A DNA stretch of 64,000 bases, taken from assembly GCF_037038585.1 (NCBI RefSeq), contig NC_092541.1, positions 5,025,445 to 5,089,444 of the forward strand. Reading direction: 5' to 3'. How positions within the stretch are numbered: position 1 is the stretch's first letter; each line of letters begins with the position of its first letter. This stretch comes from Patagioenas fasciata. Lineage: Eukaryota; Chordata; Aves; Columbiformes; Columbidae. The position numbers and the translations under genes were made by a program. Positions 21,226 through 32,867 of the stretch are shown here, in pieces. Below the pieces are notes generated by a model that had not been told where the DNA came from, did no database searches, and saw only the letters and a program-made list of their open reading frames with translations.

Positions 21226-21469
21226 GTTCTTCTGCATCCCAGCCCAATCCTCTGTGTCATCCTTTTCCCTGCAGACACTATCCCAAGATATCCATTGAGA
21301 GAAATGTTCCTCACGCTGATTCTGGGAAGGAGTTCTTGGGGATGGTTGGACAATGGTTGTTAACACAAAGATTTTTAAGTGAACGACTGTGGCCGGTGTT
21401 TTCAAAGTACTTGTTCTTCAGAAGACGGTCAGGCATCGATCTGGTGCTGCGAAGTGGTGGGTGATCACG
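21226..21469 (+). repeat. Relic of keratin-gene 3' flank, unit II
   Basis: Counterpart of 11091-11334, starting GTTCTTCTGCATCCC. Confidence 0.7.
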
Positions 21470-21656
21470 TTTGCATGACTAGTTATTTCATTTATTTTTT
21501 TTTCTCATTTTTTCCCTTCTCCTCTAGGAGTGTCCTTATCTTGACCCAAAGGTATTTTGTCTCCTTGTCTTCCAAATCTGTCCCCATACTACTGGGACAG
21601 TGAATGAAGAGAACAGTTGGTAGGTGATTAATGCCGACTGGGTTCTATACACCACA
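21470..21656 (+). mobile_element. LTR tail fragment, unit II
   Basis: Counterpart of 11335-11521; truncated fossil. Confidence 0.5.
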
Positions 21657-23647
21657 GAGACCAACACGCAGTGCATGTCATCCTCATCTTGCTCCTTACG
21701 GTTCTCTGCCCAGAGCTTCCTGGGAATGTTTCTGGAGGGATGGAGCAGGGAGAGGCACTGGCAGGAGAAGAGGCAACAGGTGGAGGCTGAGTGTCTCCAA
21801 GGGCTCTTCAGAATGTCTCTAAAGCAGAATGGTGAGCAGCAGCATGGCTGCAGAAACGCTTGCAGATGAGGAAAGGGAGCTGCCCAGCTGCTCTAGGACA
21901 CAGGTGGGCAAGATGATGCATGTCCAGATAGAGCCAGCCCTGTTTCCCCATGAATCCCTCATGCCCTGAGAAGCAGCAGCCCAGCAGCAGGGCCAGGGAA
22001 CGGTGCTTTTGCAGTAATGTCAGTAAAGAGGTGCAACTCCAGCACTGTTCCTGGGGACCAAGGACACTCATCAGCATCCTGGCCAAGGTGACCAGCACCT
22101 CAGCTAGGAGATCTAGGGTAGTGACTATCCCAGTCTTCTGAGTACTCACCTGAAAGCACCTACAACAATGCTGCAATGCAAGAAAGATGTGTTGCAAGAA
22201 ACACCTGGGCCAAGTGGACTGTGTTCAGCAGACGGTGTTTGAGGATGGTGATGAGCTGGAGCACTTGTGTGGGGAGCAGTGTGTGGGGGCACGGGGCTTG
22301 CTGAACATGAAGAAAATATATGGTGTGAGAATGAAAAGCAGCTTTGGAGTAGCAATGGTGACATCCTGCAGAAGACAGATCCAGGCTCAACACTGGCAGT
22401 GTGTGGTTGGAGGACTAGAGACAATGGGCTCATGCTCAGACATGAGAGGTTTGTACCTGGTAGGAAGAAAATGGTTTCCTGCAAAAGGTGAGTCAAGCAG
22501 TGAAAGAGGTTTCCTGGGGACATTGTCCGGTCACCCTCCTTGGACATGGTCACTGTTTATTGCAGGGCAACAATAAACTGTGGCAGATGGTCTCTGTTAA
22601 CCACCCTACCCTCTCTGCTAAGGAAAGTTAATAGGAGGGAAATGGAGAGAGATTTGCAAGTTGGAAAAGTTAAAAAAGATTTACTAATGCTACTAATAAA
22701 CAGAGAAAATAATACAAAATATGCAAAACCATTCTTGAATTTCCTGGGGTAGTGCAGTGTTTCCCACCATGGAGCTGCTGTCACTCCAGTGGCTGTATGT
22801 GGGAGATTTGAGGGATTTTCGTGAAGTTAATGTGTGGATGGGTTTCTCTTAGATGGAGATTTGTTACTGAACTAGCCAGGCCCAAAGGAATTTCAAGGCC
22901 CCCTCGAAAGTAGAAAACAGGAGCTGCTGTGGGAGTGAGGCAGTTCTACAATAACAGGGCCTCAAGAAGACGTAAATCAACAGACCTATGAGCAGTGAAA
23001 CTGGGGTGTGTGGACAGCTCATGAACATAGACAATATACAATCAGCTAATGCATGCTTGAAGCGTGGATGCGTGATCAGGAAATAACTGCATATATAAGG
23101 AGGATTGTTTTTGTAATAAATGGCTTTGCTTGAATTCATATTGAATTGTGTGGAGTCCATGAGTTTTCTCCCTTTCAGCTGCAGGGCAGGCACCCAGAAG
23201 TCCTGGGCTGGACTCCTCAGTAAACCAGAACTGGATTCAGAGATGCAGGGTCTGGAACCAGGCCTAGGATCGCAGGCACAAGAGGCAGGGTCCTCTTCAG
23301 ATGCCGGCCATGGTCGAAGAGAATGAGACCCTTGTGATCTCTCACTCTTGGGGACGTGCAAAATTTATCAGTAAACTTGACTGACATAGCAATAGTTCTA
23401 AACCTGGGACTCTTCTGCATATCATTGCTACCGTTATCAGCTCCAGAGTGAAGAGTGTCTGAAAAAACATGCAGCCAAATTCAGAAAAGTGCAGTTACTT
23501 AGAAGAACTTAGGTGAAGGGAAAATTTACTAAAAGAGAAACTGGTCTTGTTTTTAAAAAGACCAGGACAGACACTCATGGCTTGAGACCAATGATCTCTG
23601 AAGGTCATTTGCAACTTGATTATGCTCTGATCCTACGGTGCCAAGAC
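21657..23647. other. Long convergent spacer, unit II
   Basis: No supportable gene; counterpart of 11522-13513. Carries the haplotype CAAGGCCCCCTCGAAAGTAG near 22896, shared with units IV and V. Confidence 0.4.
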
Positions 23648-24827
23648 AGCCTTTTTGTGCCTTCTTGGCCCTCTGGATACAGGGCCAGCAATGAGGAGGA
23701 GGAGCTCAGGTTCTCAGGCAAGAAGACAGGCATTGTGCAGGAGCTGACCTGAATGCTCTAAGGTAAGAAAAGATGGCAGAAGGCATCATCTATGCACCAA
23801 CTAGAAGATCGTACGATCTGTGCACCCCAGGTCATGGGACAAGTTTTCCCAAAGATGATGTGGCAGTATTTTCCCTTCCTGTTCTGCAGCTTTGTGGATT
23901 AGTCTTCCCTGCCCCAGATGTTCCAAGGAATGTCAGGAGCCCCCTGGTTCTGACAGCAAATTCTGCCTGTAAAGACCAAGTCAGGGAAGCCTTGGAGCAT
24001 CTCCACCTTTCCTGTAAGCCTTGTTCTAAGGGAAGCTGCCCTCTTAACACTGGGGTGGCCTTTACTCGAGCTTTGCTTTTGCTGCCGACCTACCTGGAAG
24101 AAGAACTTCTTCCTGACCTCCATGTGCTGTGCCTGACTCAACACCAGGTGATTTGTGGCTTTCCTGACCCCTACCCTGTATTCCCAACCTGCAAACACTA
24201 TTCCCACAGCAGAGGTCATAGAATCATTGGGTTGTTTTGGTTGTAAGAGACCCTGAGGATCATTGGGTCCAACCATAAGGTAACTCAAGTGCTAAGTCAT
24301 GTCCCAAGAATTTCTTCTATACGACTTTCAAAGACCTCCAGTGTTGTTGACTCCACCACTTCCCTGGTCAACCTGTTCCAATGCCTGACAACAGTTTCCA
24401 TTAAGAATTTTTTCCTAATATCCAATTTAATCCTCCCCTGGTGCAACTTGAGGCTGTTTCCCTTTGTTCTCTCACTTGCTACTTGGAAGAAGAGACCAAC
24501 AGAACCTGGCGCTCATCTTCTGCCCAAAATGAAATGATTCTGATTAGGATATCCTTTGGCATCTCATCCCAGCACATGAAAGAAGCCTTTTTGTGCCTTC
24601 TTGGCCCACTGGATACAGGGCCAGCAATGAGGAGGAGGAGCTCAGGTTCTCAGACAAGAAGACAGGCAGTGTGCGGGGGCTGTCCTGAATGCTCTAAGGA
24701 AAGAAAAGATGGCAGAAGGCATCTCTGCACCAACTAGAAGATCGTACGATCTGTGCACCCCAGGTCATGGGACACGTCTTCCCAAAGATGGTGTGGCAGT
24801 ATTTTCCCTTCCTGTTCTCCAGCTTTT
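23648..24827 (+). repeat. Direct repeat pair, unit II
   Basis: Copies at 23648-23893 and 24584-24827. In this unit both copies carry the 14-bp palindrome AGATCGTACGATCT (second at 24738-24751). Confidence 0.85.
24217..24519 (-). mobile_element. CR1 LINE 3' fragment, unit II
   Basis: Counterpart of 14083-14385. Confidence 0.85.
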
Positions 24828-25271
24828 CTTTTCCTCTTGGTCCTTCCCTCACCCCAAAATTCTGCATCTCAAGGCTGGGGTTAGGACAGGTTCTCCTGGG
24901 CTTTCCTGGGACAGTATTGCCTCTGCCTTGTCAATAACACATGAATTTTTCCTTCTTCTGACCACTTGCTTCACAATGTTGAGCTTCACAAGGGAAAAAA
25001 GTAAAGGTGTATTCAGCAAAGTGATGGTAGTGACTGAACTACCTTGTGTTGCCCTACCCCAGTATACCCCAGATAGGCAGAGATGTTTAGAAACCACCCA
25101 AGTCAAGACTAAGTATAGTCAATACCAAAGTAGTTGACAATCACTGCACAACCTTCCCAAAGAACCCTATCCCAGAACCAGGCCTGAGCAACATCTCTCT
25201 CCCAGAGCATCTTGGGAGAGCATCATAGGGGAAAGGATGAGACAAAGGCACAGACTGGGATGCAGAAGAAC
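24828..25271. other. 3' flank shared by class B genes, unit II
   Basis: No gene seen; counterpart of 14694-15138. Confidence 0.5.
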
Positions 25272-25277
25272 TTTAAT
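25272..25277 (-). terminator. Poly(A) signal ATTAAA, gene 6
   Basis: TTTAAT on the plus strand within AGAACTTTAATGAGTC. Confidence 0.8.
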
Positions 25278-25688
25278 GAGTCAAAAAGAAAACAAAACAA
25301 GGTGACTCTGAGGGGCAGCTCCAGTCCCCAGAATACCGGGGGCAGACAGGAGTGTGTGAGCCATGGCTGTGGTGCATATCCAGCCAGGTGTCCATCTGCC
25401 TGTCCCACAGAGGGAACAGGGCCAGCAGGTCCTCCCTAGTCTGGCTTTGTGGGGCTCACAGCCCGGGGGAGCACAAGAGAACAGAGACACAGGAGGGAGA
25501 GAAGACACGGGGAGAAGGGAAAGGCGGAATGGGCCATGCTTTCTGAGAGCCCAGGCTGGCCCTGTCTTTTTGCAAAGGGTGCTGGGGTAGCTCAGCCCAT
25601 CTGAAAGGAACAACCTGATGATTTGTCTCCACTCCAGCACTATCTGGGGGGTCCCTGCTTTCCTTCACCAGGGCCATCACCAGCAGCT

Positions 25689-25997
25689 TTAACAGGGGAA
25701 ACTCCTCCTCGTGCCGCAGATGCCACTGCCCAAGCCAGAGAGACCAAAGCCCCCGGAGTTGATGGGCACTCCCTGAGAGCTGAGGATGCTGCCAACAGCA
25801 GCAGAGGTGGAGGATCCCACGGCGGTGTTCTGCGGGAAGGAGGTGAGGATGGGGCCGGGCAGGGTCACCACCACAGCGGGGGGCTCAATGACAACTCTGG
25901 AGTCTTGGCACTGCTGGACACAGGGCTCATTGCAGCTGTTGGCCAGCGGGGTCGGGCCAGAGGACTGGCAGGGCAGGCACGGGTTGTAGCAGGACAT
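25689..25997 (-). CDS. Feather beta-keratin, gene 6 (class B)
   Basis: 102 residues with a protein sequence identical to gene 2 (Q28, Ser99, RRSFPC) although the two genes lie two units apart; Ser21 uses AGC rather than gene 2's AGT. The 5' UTR intron (26019-26362) is 344 bp, the shortest in the array. The DNA upstream of exon 2 carries small indels, so the long read-through ORF seen above other B genes is shorter here, which supports the ATG at 25997 as the true start. TATA at 26423-26429. The divergent spacer to gene 7 is shortened to 1.7 kb, so these two promoters are the closest pair in the window. Confidence 0.95.
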   Translation of the reverse strand: MSCYNPCLPCQSSGPTPLANSCNEPCVQQCQDSRVVIEPPAVVVTLPGPILTSFPQNTAVGSSTSAAVGSILSSQGVPINSGGFGLSGLGSGICGTRRSFPC

Positions 25998-26422
25998 GTC
26001 TTGTGGCTGGAGTTGCACCTGAAAGACAGGACAGGGGGAGGCAGAGCATGAGGGATTGCATAGTATCAGCCTTTCTCCCAACCATGGAGAGCCAAGGAAC
26101 AACTGGAAATGAGAGTTGGAGGCTGTGTAGGTGACCCGCAGGCTTCTCCCTCACAAGAGCCCTGGCAAGAGTGACCAGGGAGATCCCCACCTAGCCTATA
26201 GCTCAGGAGACATTTCAGAGTCTCTCCTTGTCACACTTTCTGCCCCTTTCCCCTCCCATGGTGAGCAGCCTCAAGACCCTGCATGGTAGAAAGGGGCAGT
26301 TACTCCCTGAGAAATCCTAGAGGAGGAGGAGGAAGAGGAAGGAGAGTGGTTGTCCAACTCACCTCAGTCCCAAGGAGATGGAGGCGAGAGGAGTGGATGC
26401 AAGAGTGAGGTGCAGGACCCAC

Positions 26423-26497
26423 TTTTATACTGCTCCTGCACCGCCCCAGGCCCACAGTCACTGCACGCGGGCAGTAATTTTCCAACCGACTCACTTC
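26423..26497 (-). promoter_or_regulatory. Gene 6 core promoter
   Basis: Minus-strand TATAAAA at 26423-26429 and conserved block; one private variant (CCAACCGACTCAC on the plus strand). Confidence 0.85.
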
Positions 26498-27909
26498 CAA
26501 AGCAAAATATCCTAATTAACGACATAGGTTGTGTTTTTGTTTCTGTCAATGCTCCCATTTAATTTCCGCATTTCTGCCATGCCCTCTAGGCCATGGGTAC
26601 TCATTTCAAGCACCATATGAGAAGCGCAAGGATTTCCTATGCAAGAAAACAGCAGAACCTGCCAAAAATATGCTCTATGTAGAGCCCCATGTTGGAGGTT
26701 TTTTCCTCACCAATGAGGGGCAGTTAGGGGCTCAGGGCAATGTCTTCTTCCTCCCAACCTCCTCACACCACAATGCACTTTGGACCTGACCAGCTAGAGA
26801 CACAATGGCTTGGGCACATTTCCAAACACTCTGACCACCCTTTGAGCCCCTTGAGCTGTGGGAGTGCCGGCAAGAATGTCACACTGAGACCAAAGGCCAT
26901 TAGGGCTTCCAGGAGCTGTGTACTCGGGTCCAGCCCAGTGGTCAGAGCTGTTTTTTTTCCTGGGGCTGGGATGGAGCTGCCCTGGCCTCAGGGGAGTTTA
27001 TCCCTCTGTGGGATCCAGGACTGCAGACAGCACGCACTCCTGGCTTGGACTCACACCAGAAGCCTGACACACGGCCAATCTAACATTGGAGTGTGACTCA
27101 CCATGGGTAGGGAGAGTCGATCCCAGGTAGCTTGCCTGCTGAAGGCACTCCCTTGGCCTGCTGGGATGCGTCCCAGCTGACTCCATGTCTGCAGGGCAGG
27201 GAAATGCTGCCCCTCTTTGGAGTCGTCCCAGAGCTGCTTTTCTACCCAGGTCCCTTCTGATCCCGTCCAGTCCCTGAGCATCCCCTAGTACATGGCACTG
27301 CAGGGTCCTGGCAGCCCTCACTCACTGGGTAGTTTGGGGAGGTTTCTTTGCGTCTCCAATGGTACTGGTTTGTGCTCCAGCAAGAACAGGGCTTTGGGGC
27401 AGTGGAGGGAGGCCTGCTGATAATCTAATACCAGGAGATGTTTTTCCTGGTGATACAGGGATGAGTCCCAGGTGGAGTGGAGATTTCTGCAATGCTTTTG
27501 TTCCTTCTTCTTACTGACTATTCAGGAGAGCTCCTCAGCACCGCCCAGTCTGTTTGACCAGGACGATGAAGTTTGTGTGTTTGTTCTCTTACACACTTCA
27601 AGTCTTTTCCTAATGCTGATCCCTGGCCCTTTGGGCAAAACTACCTAAAGGAGTTCTGTTTTCAGAGAACCCCCACGTATTTCTTGAACAATCCACTTAT
27701 TTAGCATGAAGGACGAGAAAAGGGAGGAGATGAGCCTCCCACTCTTCTCTTGGATGTGAATGGACTGAAGCATAAAACTCCTAACTCGAGACAACTTTGT
27801 GCAGTGTGCTGCGTGGCATTAATGAAGTTTCATCGCACTCACCACCAAGACAGCTACAGAGACTGTCAGATTGACAAGTGGAGAAATCTTCCCTTCCTTC
27901 TGATATTCA
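26498..27909. other. Shortened divergent spacer (genes 6/7)
   Basis: No gene seen. Collinear with other divergent spacers up to TGATACAGGGA (27451-27461), where the 650-bp LTR-like block of the other spacers is absent and the sequence jumps straight to TGAGTCCCAGG. Belongs to the haplotype with GTTTGTGCTCCAGCAAGAAC (27368-27387). Confidence 0.6.
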
Positions 27910-27959
27910 ATTTCTTCTCCTTCTCCTTCTCCTTCTCTTCCTCTTCTCTTTCTCTTTCA
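27910..27959 (+). repeat. Reduced polypyrimidine tract (TTCTCC-rich)
   Basis: About 50 bp of TTCTCC and TTCTCT copies with no TTTCTG block; the DNA between the tract and CATGGCAGAGCAGG seen in other units is missing. Confidence 0.85.
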
Positions 27960-28048
27960 TGGCAGAGCAGGCATGTCAGAAATGAGGAAATGAAACGACA
28001 GCATTGATGGCCCCAAAATAGAAACTTTACAAATGATACTCTGCTTTG

Positions 28049-28123
28049 GAAGTGAGTCTGCTGGGAAATTACTGCCCGCGTGCAGTGACTGTGATCCTGG
28101 GGCGGTGCAGGAGCAGTATAAAA
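28049..28123 (+). promoter_or_regulatory. Gene 7 core promoter
   Basis: TATAAAA at 28117-28123 with an intact conserved block. Exon 1 ends at 28183. Confidence 0.87.
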
Positions 28124-28568
28124 GCGGGTCCTTCTCCTGACTCTCTCATACACTCCTCTTGCCTCCATCTCCTTGGGATCAAGGTGAGTATGAAGCCCTA
28201 TCTCCACCTCCTTCTCCTCCTCCTCCTTTAAGATTTCTCATTGCATTCCTGCCCCTTAGTCCCATGCAGGGTCCTGAGGATATTTGTACTGTGCGAGGGA
28301 ATCGGTCAGAAAGTGTGACATGGTGGTATATTGTTTGAGGTGTCTCCTTGAGCTGTGGGCAAGGTGGGATCCCCTTGGGTTTCATCGCTCATGGCAGGGC
28401 TTGCCTGAAAGTAAGGAGAAGTGCGTGTGCCCCCTACACAGAGTCCAGCTCCTTTCTCCAGGTTGTACCTTGTCTTGCTCATGCTGGGGTGACAAGCTGC
28501 TCCTCACCTGTCTCCCCCGCTCTTCTTCCCCCTGCCCTCTCTCCCAGGCGCAGCTCCAGCCACAAGAC

Positions 28569-28877
28569 ATGTCCTGCTACAACCCGTGCCTGCCCTGCCA
28601 GCCCTGCGGCCCAACCCCGCTGGCCAACAGCTGCAATGAGCCCTGTGTCAGGCAGTGCCAGGACTCTAACGTTTACATCCAGCCCTCCCCCGTGGTGGTG
28701 ACCCTGCCCGGCCCCATCCTCAGCTCCTTCCCGCAGAACACCGCCGTGGGATCCTCCACCTCCGCCGCTGTTGGCAGCATCCTCAGCTCTCAGGGAGTGC
28801 CCATCAACTCCGGGGGCTTTGGTTTCTCTGGTTTGGGCAGTGGCATCTGCGGCACGAGGAGGTGTTTCCCCTGCTAA
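28569..28877 (+). CDS. Feather beta-keratin, gene 7 (class A with class B tail)
   Basis: 102 residues. Class A through residue 91 (PC at 12-13, R28, NVYIQPSP, S52, F86), then class B: Gly92 and Cys99, giving [12 protein letters not shown]. At the DNA level GGCATCTGCGGCACGAGGAGGTGTTTCCCCTGCTAAAG matches class B genes such as gene 4 and differs from other A genes at several sites, including the base before the stop. This points to a gene-conversion tract over the last 35-40 coding bases and into the 3' UTR. Intron 28184-28547 (364 bp). It has ten cysteines, the most in the array. The ORF starting at 28284 crosses the intron and is not used as the start. Confidence 0.96.
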   Translation: MSCYNPCLPCQPCGPTPLANSCNEPCVRQCQDSNVYIQPSPVVVTLPGPILSSFPQNTAVGSSTSAAVGSILSSQGVPINSGGFGFSGLGSGICGTRRCFPC

Positions 28878-29282
28878 AGCTGCTGGTGATGGCCCTGGGG
28901 AAGGAAACCAGGGACACACAAGACAGGACTGGACTGGGGAGGGAGATTTGGGTTGTTGGTTTCAGAGGGGCTGAGCAACCCCGGCATCTCTTGCAAAAAG
29001 ACGGGGCCTGTCTGGGCTCTCAGGAATCTTGTCCCATGCCGCCTTTCCCCTCTTCCAGTGTCTCCCGTTCCTCTTGTTTCCTTGTTCTCCTGTGCTCCCC
29101 TGGGCTGTGAGCCTCACAAAGTCAGCCTAGGGAGGAACTGCTGACCCTACTCCCTCTGTGGGACAGGCAGACGGAGACCTGGTTCAGTCTCTCCACAGCC
29201 ATGAGTCGCAGACTCCTGTCTGCCGCTGATACTTCCTGCTCCAGGATCTCCACTCAGATTATCTCTTTCCCTCTTTTGCCTC

Positions 29283-29288
29283 ATTAAA
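29283..29288 (+). terminator. Poly(A) signal ATTAAA, gene 7
   Basis: ATTAAATTTCTTCTGC; the base after the signal is T rather than the G of all other genes. Confidence 0.78.
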
Positions 29289-29433
29289 TTTCTTCTGCAC
29301 CTGAGCTCATGTCTCTGTGTCATCTTTTCCTCTGCAGATGCTTTCCCAAGGTGCCCAGGAAGAAGAATGGTCTTCAAGTATTATGCTGGGAGGGATGTCT
29401 TTAGTGTGGTTGTGTGGTGGTTCTTTGCACAAT

Positions 29434-30031
29434 TGGATTTATTCTGACTGGGATGGAATTCTCTTTCCCTACAGCAGTGTTCATAATGCTGTGCTTTGCA
29501 GCCGTAGCTGGAACGGTTCTGATGACAGCACATCTGTGTTTTGGCTTTTGCTGAGCAGTGCTTGCACAGCAGCAAAGTTGTGTCTCCAGCCACACTCCAA
29601 AAGTCCAGTAGGCTGGTGCTTAGACCAGAGCCTGGGAGGGGACATAGGCAGGACATCTGCAGGACAGCAGATTCAGAGTGACCAAAGGGACATTCGATAC
29701 CATATGACATTGTGGTCAGCAAGAAATGTGAGACAAATAAGGAGGAAGTGGAGGCGCCATTCAATATTTGTCCATTCATTTTCAAAGCAACCACTACACG
29801 TACTCTGGCCTTCCTTTGCAGGAGTTGGGTGAAAATCACCTCCTGATAGAAAACAGGGAATAAATCTCTTTTACTATGCTTTGCTTGTCTACATGGCCCC
29901 TGCATTTCTTCCTCACACTGCATGTATCTCTATCTACAACTCTGTAATGTCTGTAATTCTCCTTGTCTTCCTTAAGGAGGTAAAAGTGATAGAGCATCTT
30001 GGCATCTTGGTGGACATCTGGTGATCAGACA
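29434..30031 (+). mobile_element. Avian ERV LTR relic, unit III
   Basis: Counterpart of 10081-10670. Confidence 0.6.
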
Positions 30032-30440
30032 AGGTCACCTCACTCCAGTCTTTTTGGTGCTTCCTGTGGGGTTTGAGACAGCAGAAGTTTTGATTTGAGC
30101 AGGTGTTAGCTGTAGCAGTTACCAATTTACAGGCCTCTGTGCAGCGCAGGCAGTTTGCTCGGTGAACTGCTTATCTCTTGATTTTGCTGATGTTTGGAAC
30201 ATGTTAGTAGAAACAATCGCTCTGGGCTTTGTCCTGGCATTGGGACCCTTACAGTGCTGGGGAGCTGTCTAGTGGAGATGCTGAGGGAATTCAGCTCCCT
30301 CTTCCAAGAGAAACCGACGTGGGGGTGTTTTCTTGTGTATACCCCCCCGGGTCCTTGCTCATCCTTAAGTGAGATGTTTACTGCTATTAATTAAAACCGT
30401 TGATTTAATGTCAGGTTTGTAATGCTGGGGATAACTGCAA
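30032..30440. other. Unassigned convergent spacer, unit III
   Basis: No gene seen; counterpart of 10671-11090. Confidence 0.4.
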
Positions 30441-30683
30441 GTTCTTCTGCATCCCAGCCCAATCCTCTGTGTCATCCTTTTCCCTGCAGACACTATCCCA
30501 GGATACCCATTGATGAAATGTTCCTCACGGTGATTCTGGGAAGGAGTTCTTGGGGATGGTTGGACAATGGTTGTTAACACAAAGATTTTTAAGTGAACGA
30601 CTGTGGCCAGTCTTTTCAAAGTACTTGTTCTTCAGAAGACGGTCAGGCATCGATCTGGTGCTGCGAAGTGGTGAGTGATTGCG
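30441..30683 (+). repeat. Relic of keratin-gene 3' flank, unit III
   Basis: Counterpart of 11091-11334. Confidence 0.7.
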
Positions 30684-30876
30684 TTTGCATGACTAGTTAT
30701 TTCATTTTTTTTTTCTCATTTTTTCCCTTCCCCTCTAGGAATGTCCTTATCTTGACCCAAAGGTATTTTGCTCTCCTTGTCTTCCAAATCTGTCCCCATA
30801 CTACTGGGACAGTGAACGAAGAGAACAGTTGGTAGGTGATTAGGTGATTAATGCTGACTGGGTTGTACACACCACA
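30684..30876 (+). mobile_element. LTR tail fragment, unit III
   Basis: Counterpart of 11335-11521; truncated fossil. A TAGGTGATTAGGTGATTA stretch near 30833 is a local doubling. Confidence 0.5.
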
Positions 30877-32867
30877 GAGACCAACACGCAGTGCATGTCA
30901 TCCTCATCTTGCTCCTTGCGGTTCTCTGCCCAGAGCTTCCTGGGAATGTTTCTGGAGGGATGGAGCAGGGAGAGGCACTGGCAGGAGAAGAGGCAGCGGG
31001 TGGAGGCTGAGTGTCTCCAAGGGCTCTTCAGAATGTCTCTAAAGCAGAATGGTGAGCAGCAGCATGGCTGCAAAAAGGCTTGCAGATGAGAAAAGGGAGC
31101 TGCCCAGCTGCTCTAGGACACAGGTGGGCAAGATGACACATGTCCAGATAGAGCCAGCCCTGTTTCCCCATGAATCCCTCATGCCCTGAGAAGCAGCAGC
31201 CCAACAGCAGGGCCAGAGAATGGTGCTTTTGCAGTAATGTCAGTAAAGAGGTGCAACTCCAGCACTGTTCCTGGGGACCAAGGACACTCATCAGCATCCT
31301 GGCCAAGGTGACCAGCACCTCAGCTAGGAGATCTAGGGTAGTGACTATCCCAGTCTTCTGAGTACTCACCTGAAAGCACCTACAACAATGCTGCAATGCA
31401 AGAAAGATGTGTTGCAAGAAACACCTGGGCCAAGTGGACTGTGTTCAGCAGACGGTGTTTGAGGATGGTGATGAGCTGGAGCACTTGTGTGGGGAGCAGT
31501 GTGTGGGGGCACGGGGCTTGCTGAACATGAAGAAAATATATGGTGTGAGAACGAAAAGCAGCTTTGGGGTAGCAATGGTGACATCCTGCAGAAGACAGAT
31601 CCAGGCTCAACACTGGCAGTGTGTGGTTGGAGGACTAGAGACAATGGGCTCATGCTCAGACATGAGAGGTTTGTACCTGGTAGGAAGAAAATGGTTTCCT
31701 GTAAATGTGGGTCAAGCAGTGAAAGAGGTTTCCTGGGGACATTGTCCGGTCACCCTCCTTGGACATGGTCACTGTTTATTGCAGGGCAACAATAAACTGT
31801 GGCAGATGGTCTCTGTTAACCACCCTACCCTCTCTGCTAAGGAAAGTTAATAGGAGGAAAATGGAGAGAGATTTGCAAGTTGGAAAAGTTAAAAATGCTT
31901 TACTAATGCTACTAATAAAAAGAGAAAATAATACAATATATGCAAAACCATTCTTGAATTTCCTTAGGTAGTACAGTGTTTCCCACCATGGAGCTGGTGT
32001 CACTCCAGTGGCTGTATGTGGGAGATTTGAGGGATTTTCTTGAAGTTAATGTGTGGATGGGTTTCTCTTAGATGGAGATTTGTTACTGAACTAGCCATGC
32101 CCAAAGGAATTTCAAGACCACCTCAGAAAGCTGAAAACAGGAGCTGCTGTGGGAGTGAGGCAGTTCTACAATAACAGGGCCTCAAGAAGACATAAATCAA
32201 CAGAGCTATGAGCAGTGAAACTCGGGCGTGTGGACAGCTCATGAACATAGACAATATACAATCAGCTAATGCATGCTTGAAGCGTGGATGTGTGATCAGG
32301 AAATAACTGCATATATAAGGAGGATTGTTTGTGTAATAAATGGCTTTGCTTGAATTCATATTGAATTGTGTGGAGTCCATGAGTTTTCTCCCTTTCAGCT
32401 GCAGGGCAGGCACCCGGAAGTCCTGGGCTGGACTCCTCAGTAAACCAGAACTGGATTCAGAGATGCAGGGTCTGGAACCAGGCCTAGGATCGCAGGCACA
32501 AGAGGCAGGGTCCTCTTCAGATGCCGGCCATGGTCAAAGAGAATGAGACCCTTGTGATCTCTCACTCTTGGGGACGAGCAAAATTTATCGGTAAACTTGA
32601 CTGACATAGCAATAGGTCTAAACCTGGGACTCTTCTGCATATCATTGCTACTGTTATCAGCTCCAGAGTGAAGAGTGTCTGAAAAAACATGCAGCCAAAT
32701 TCAGAAAAGTGCAGTTACTTAGAAGAACTTAGGTGAAGGGAAAATTTACTAAAAGAGAAACTGGTCTTGTTTTTAAAAAGACCAGGACAGACACTCATGG
32801 CTTGAGACCAATGATCTCTGAAGGTCATTTGCAACTTGATTATGCTCTGATGCTACGGTGCCAAGAC
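30877..32867. other. Long convergent spacer, unit III
   Basis: No supportable gene; counterpart of 11522-13513. Haplotype CAAGACCACCTCAGAAAGCT near 32113, shared with unit I. Confidence 0.4.

Larger units (their letters stand above)
18899..28116 (+). repeat. Tandem unit II (genes 5 and 6), 9,218 bp
   Basis: Same order as unit I but about 0.9 kb shorter, entirely because of losses in the divergent spacer 6/7 (the LTR-like block and the polypyrimidine tract region). Confidence 0.9.
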
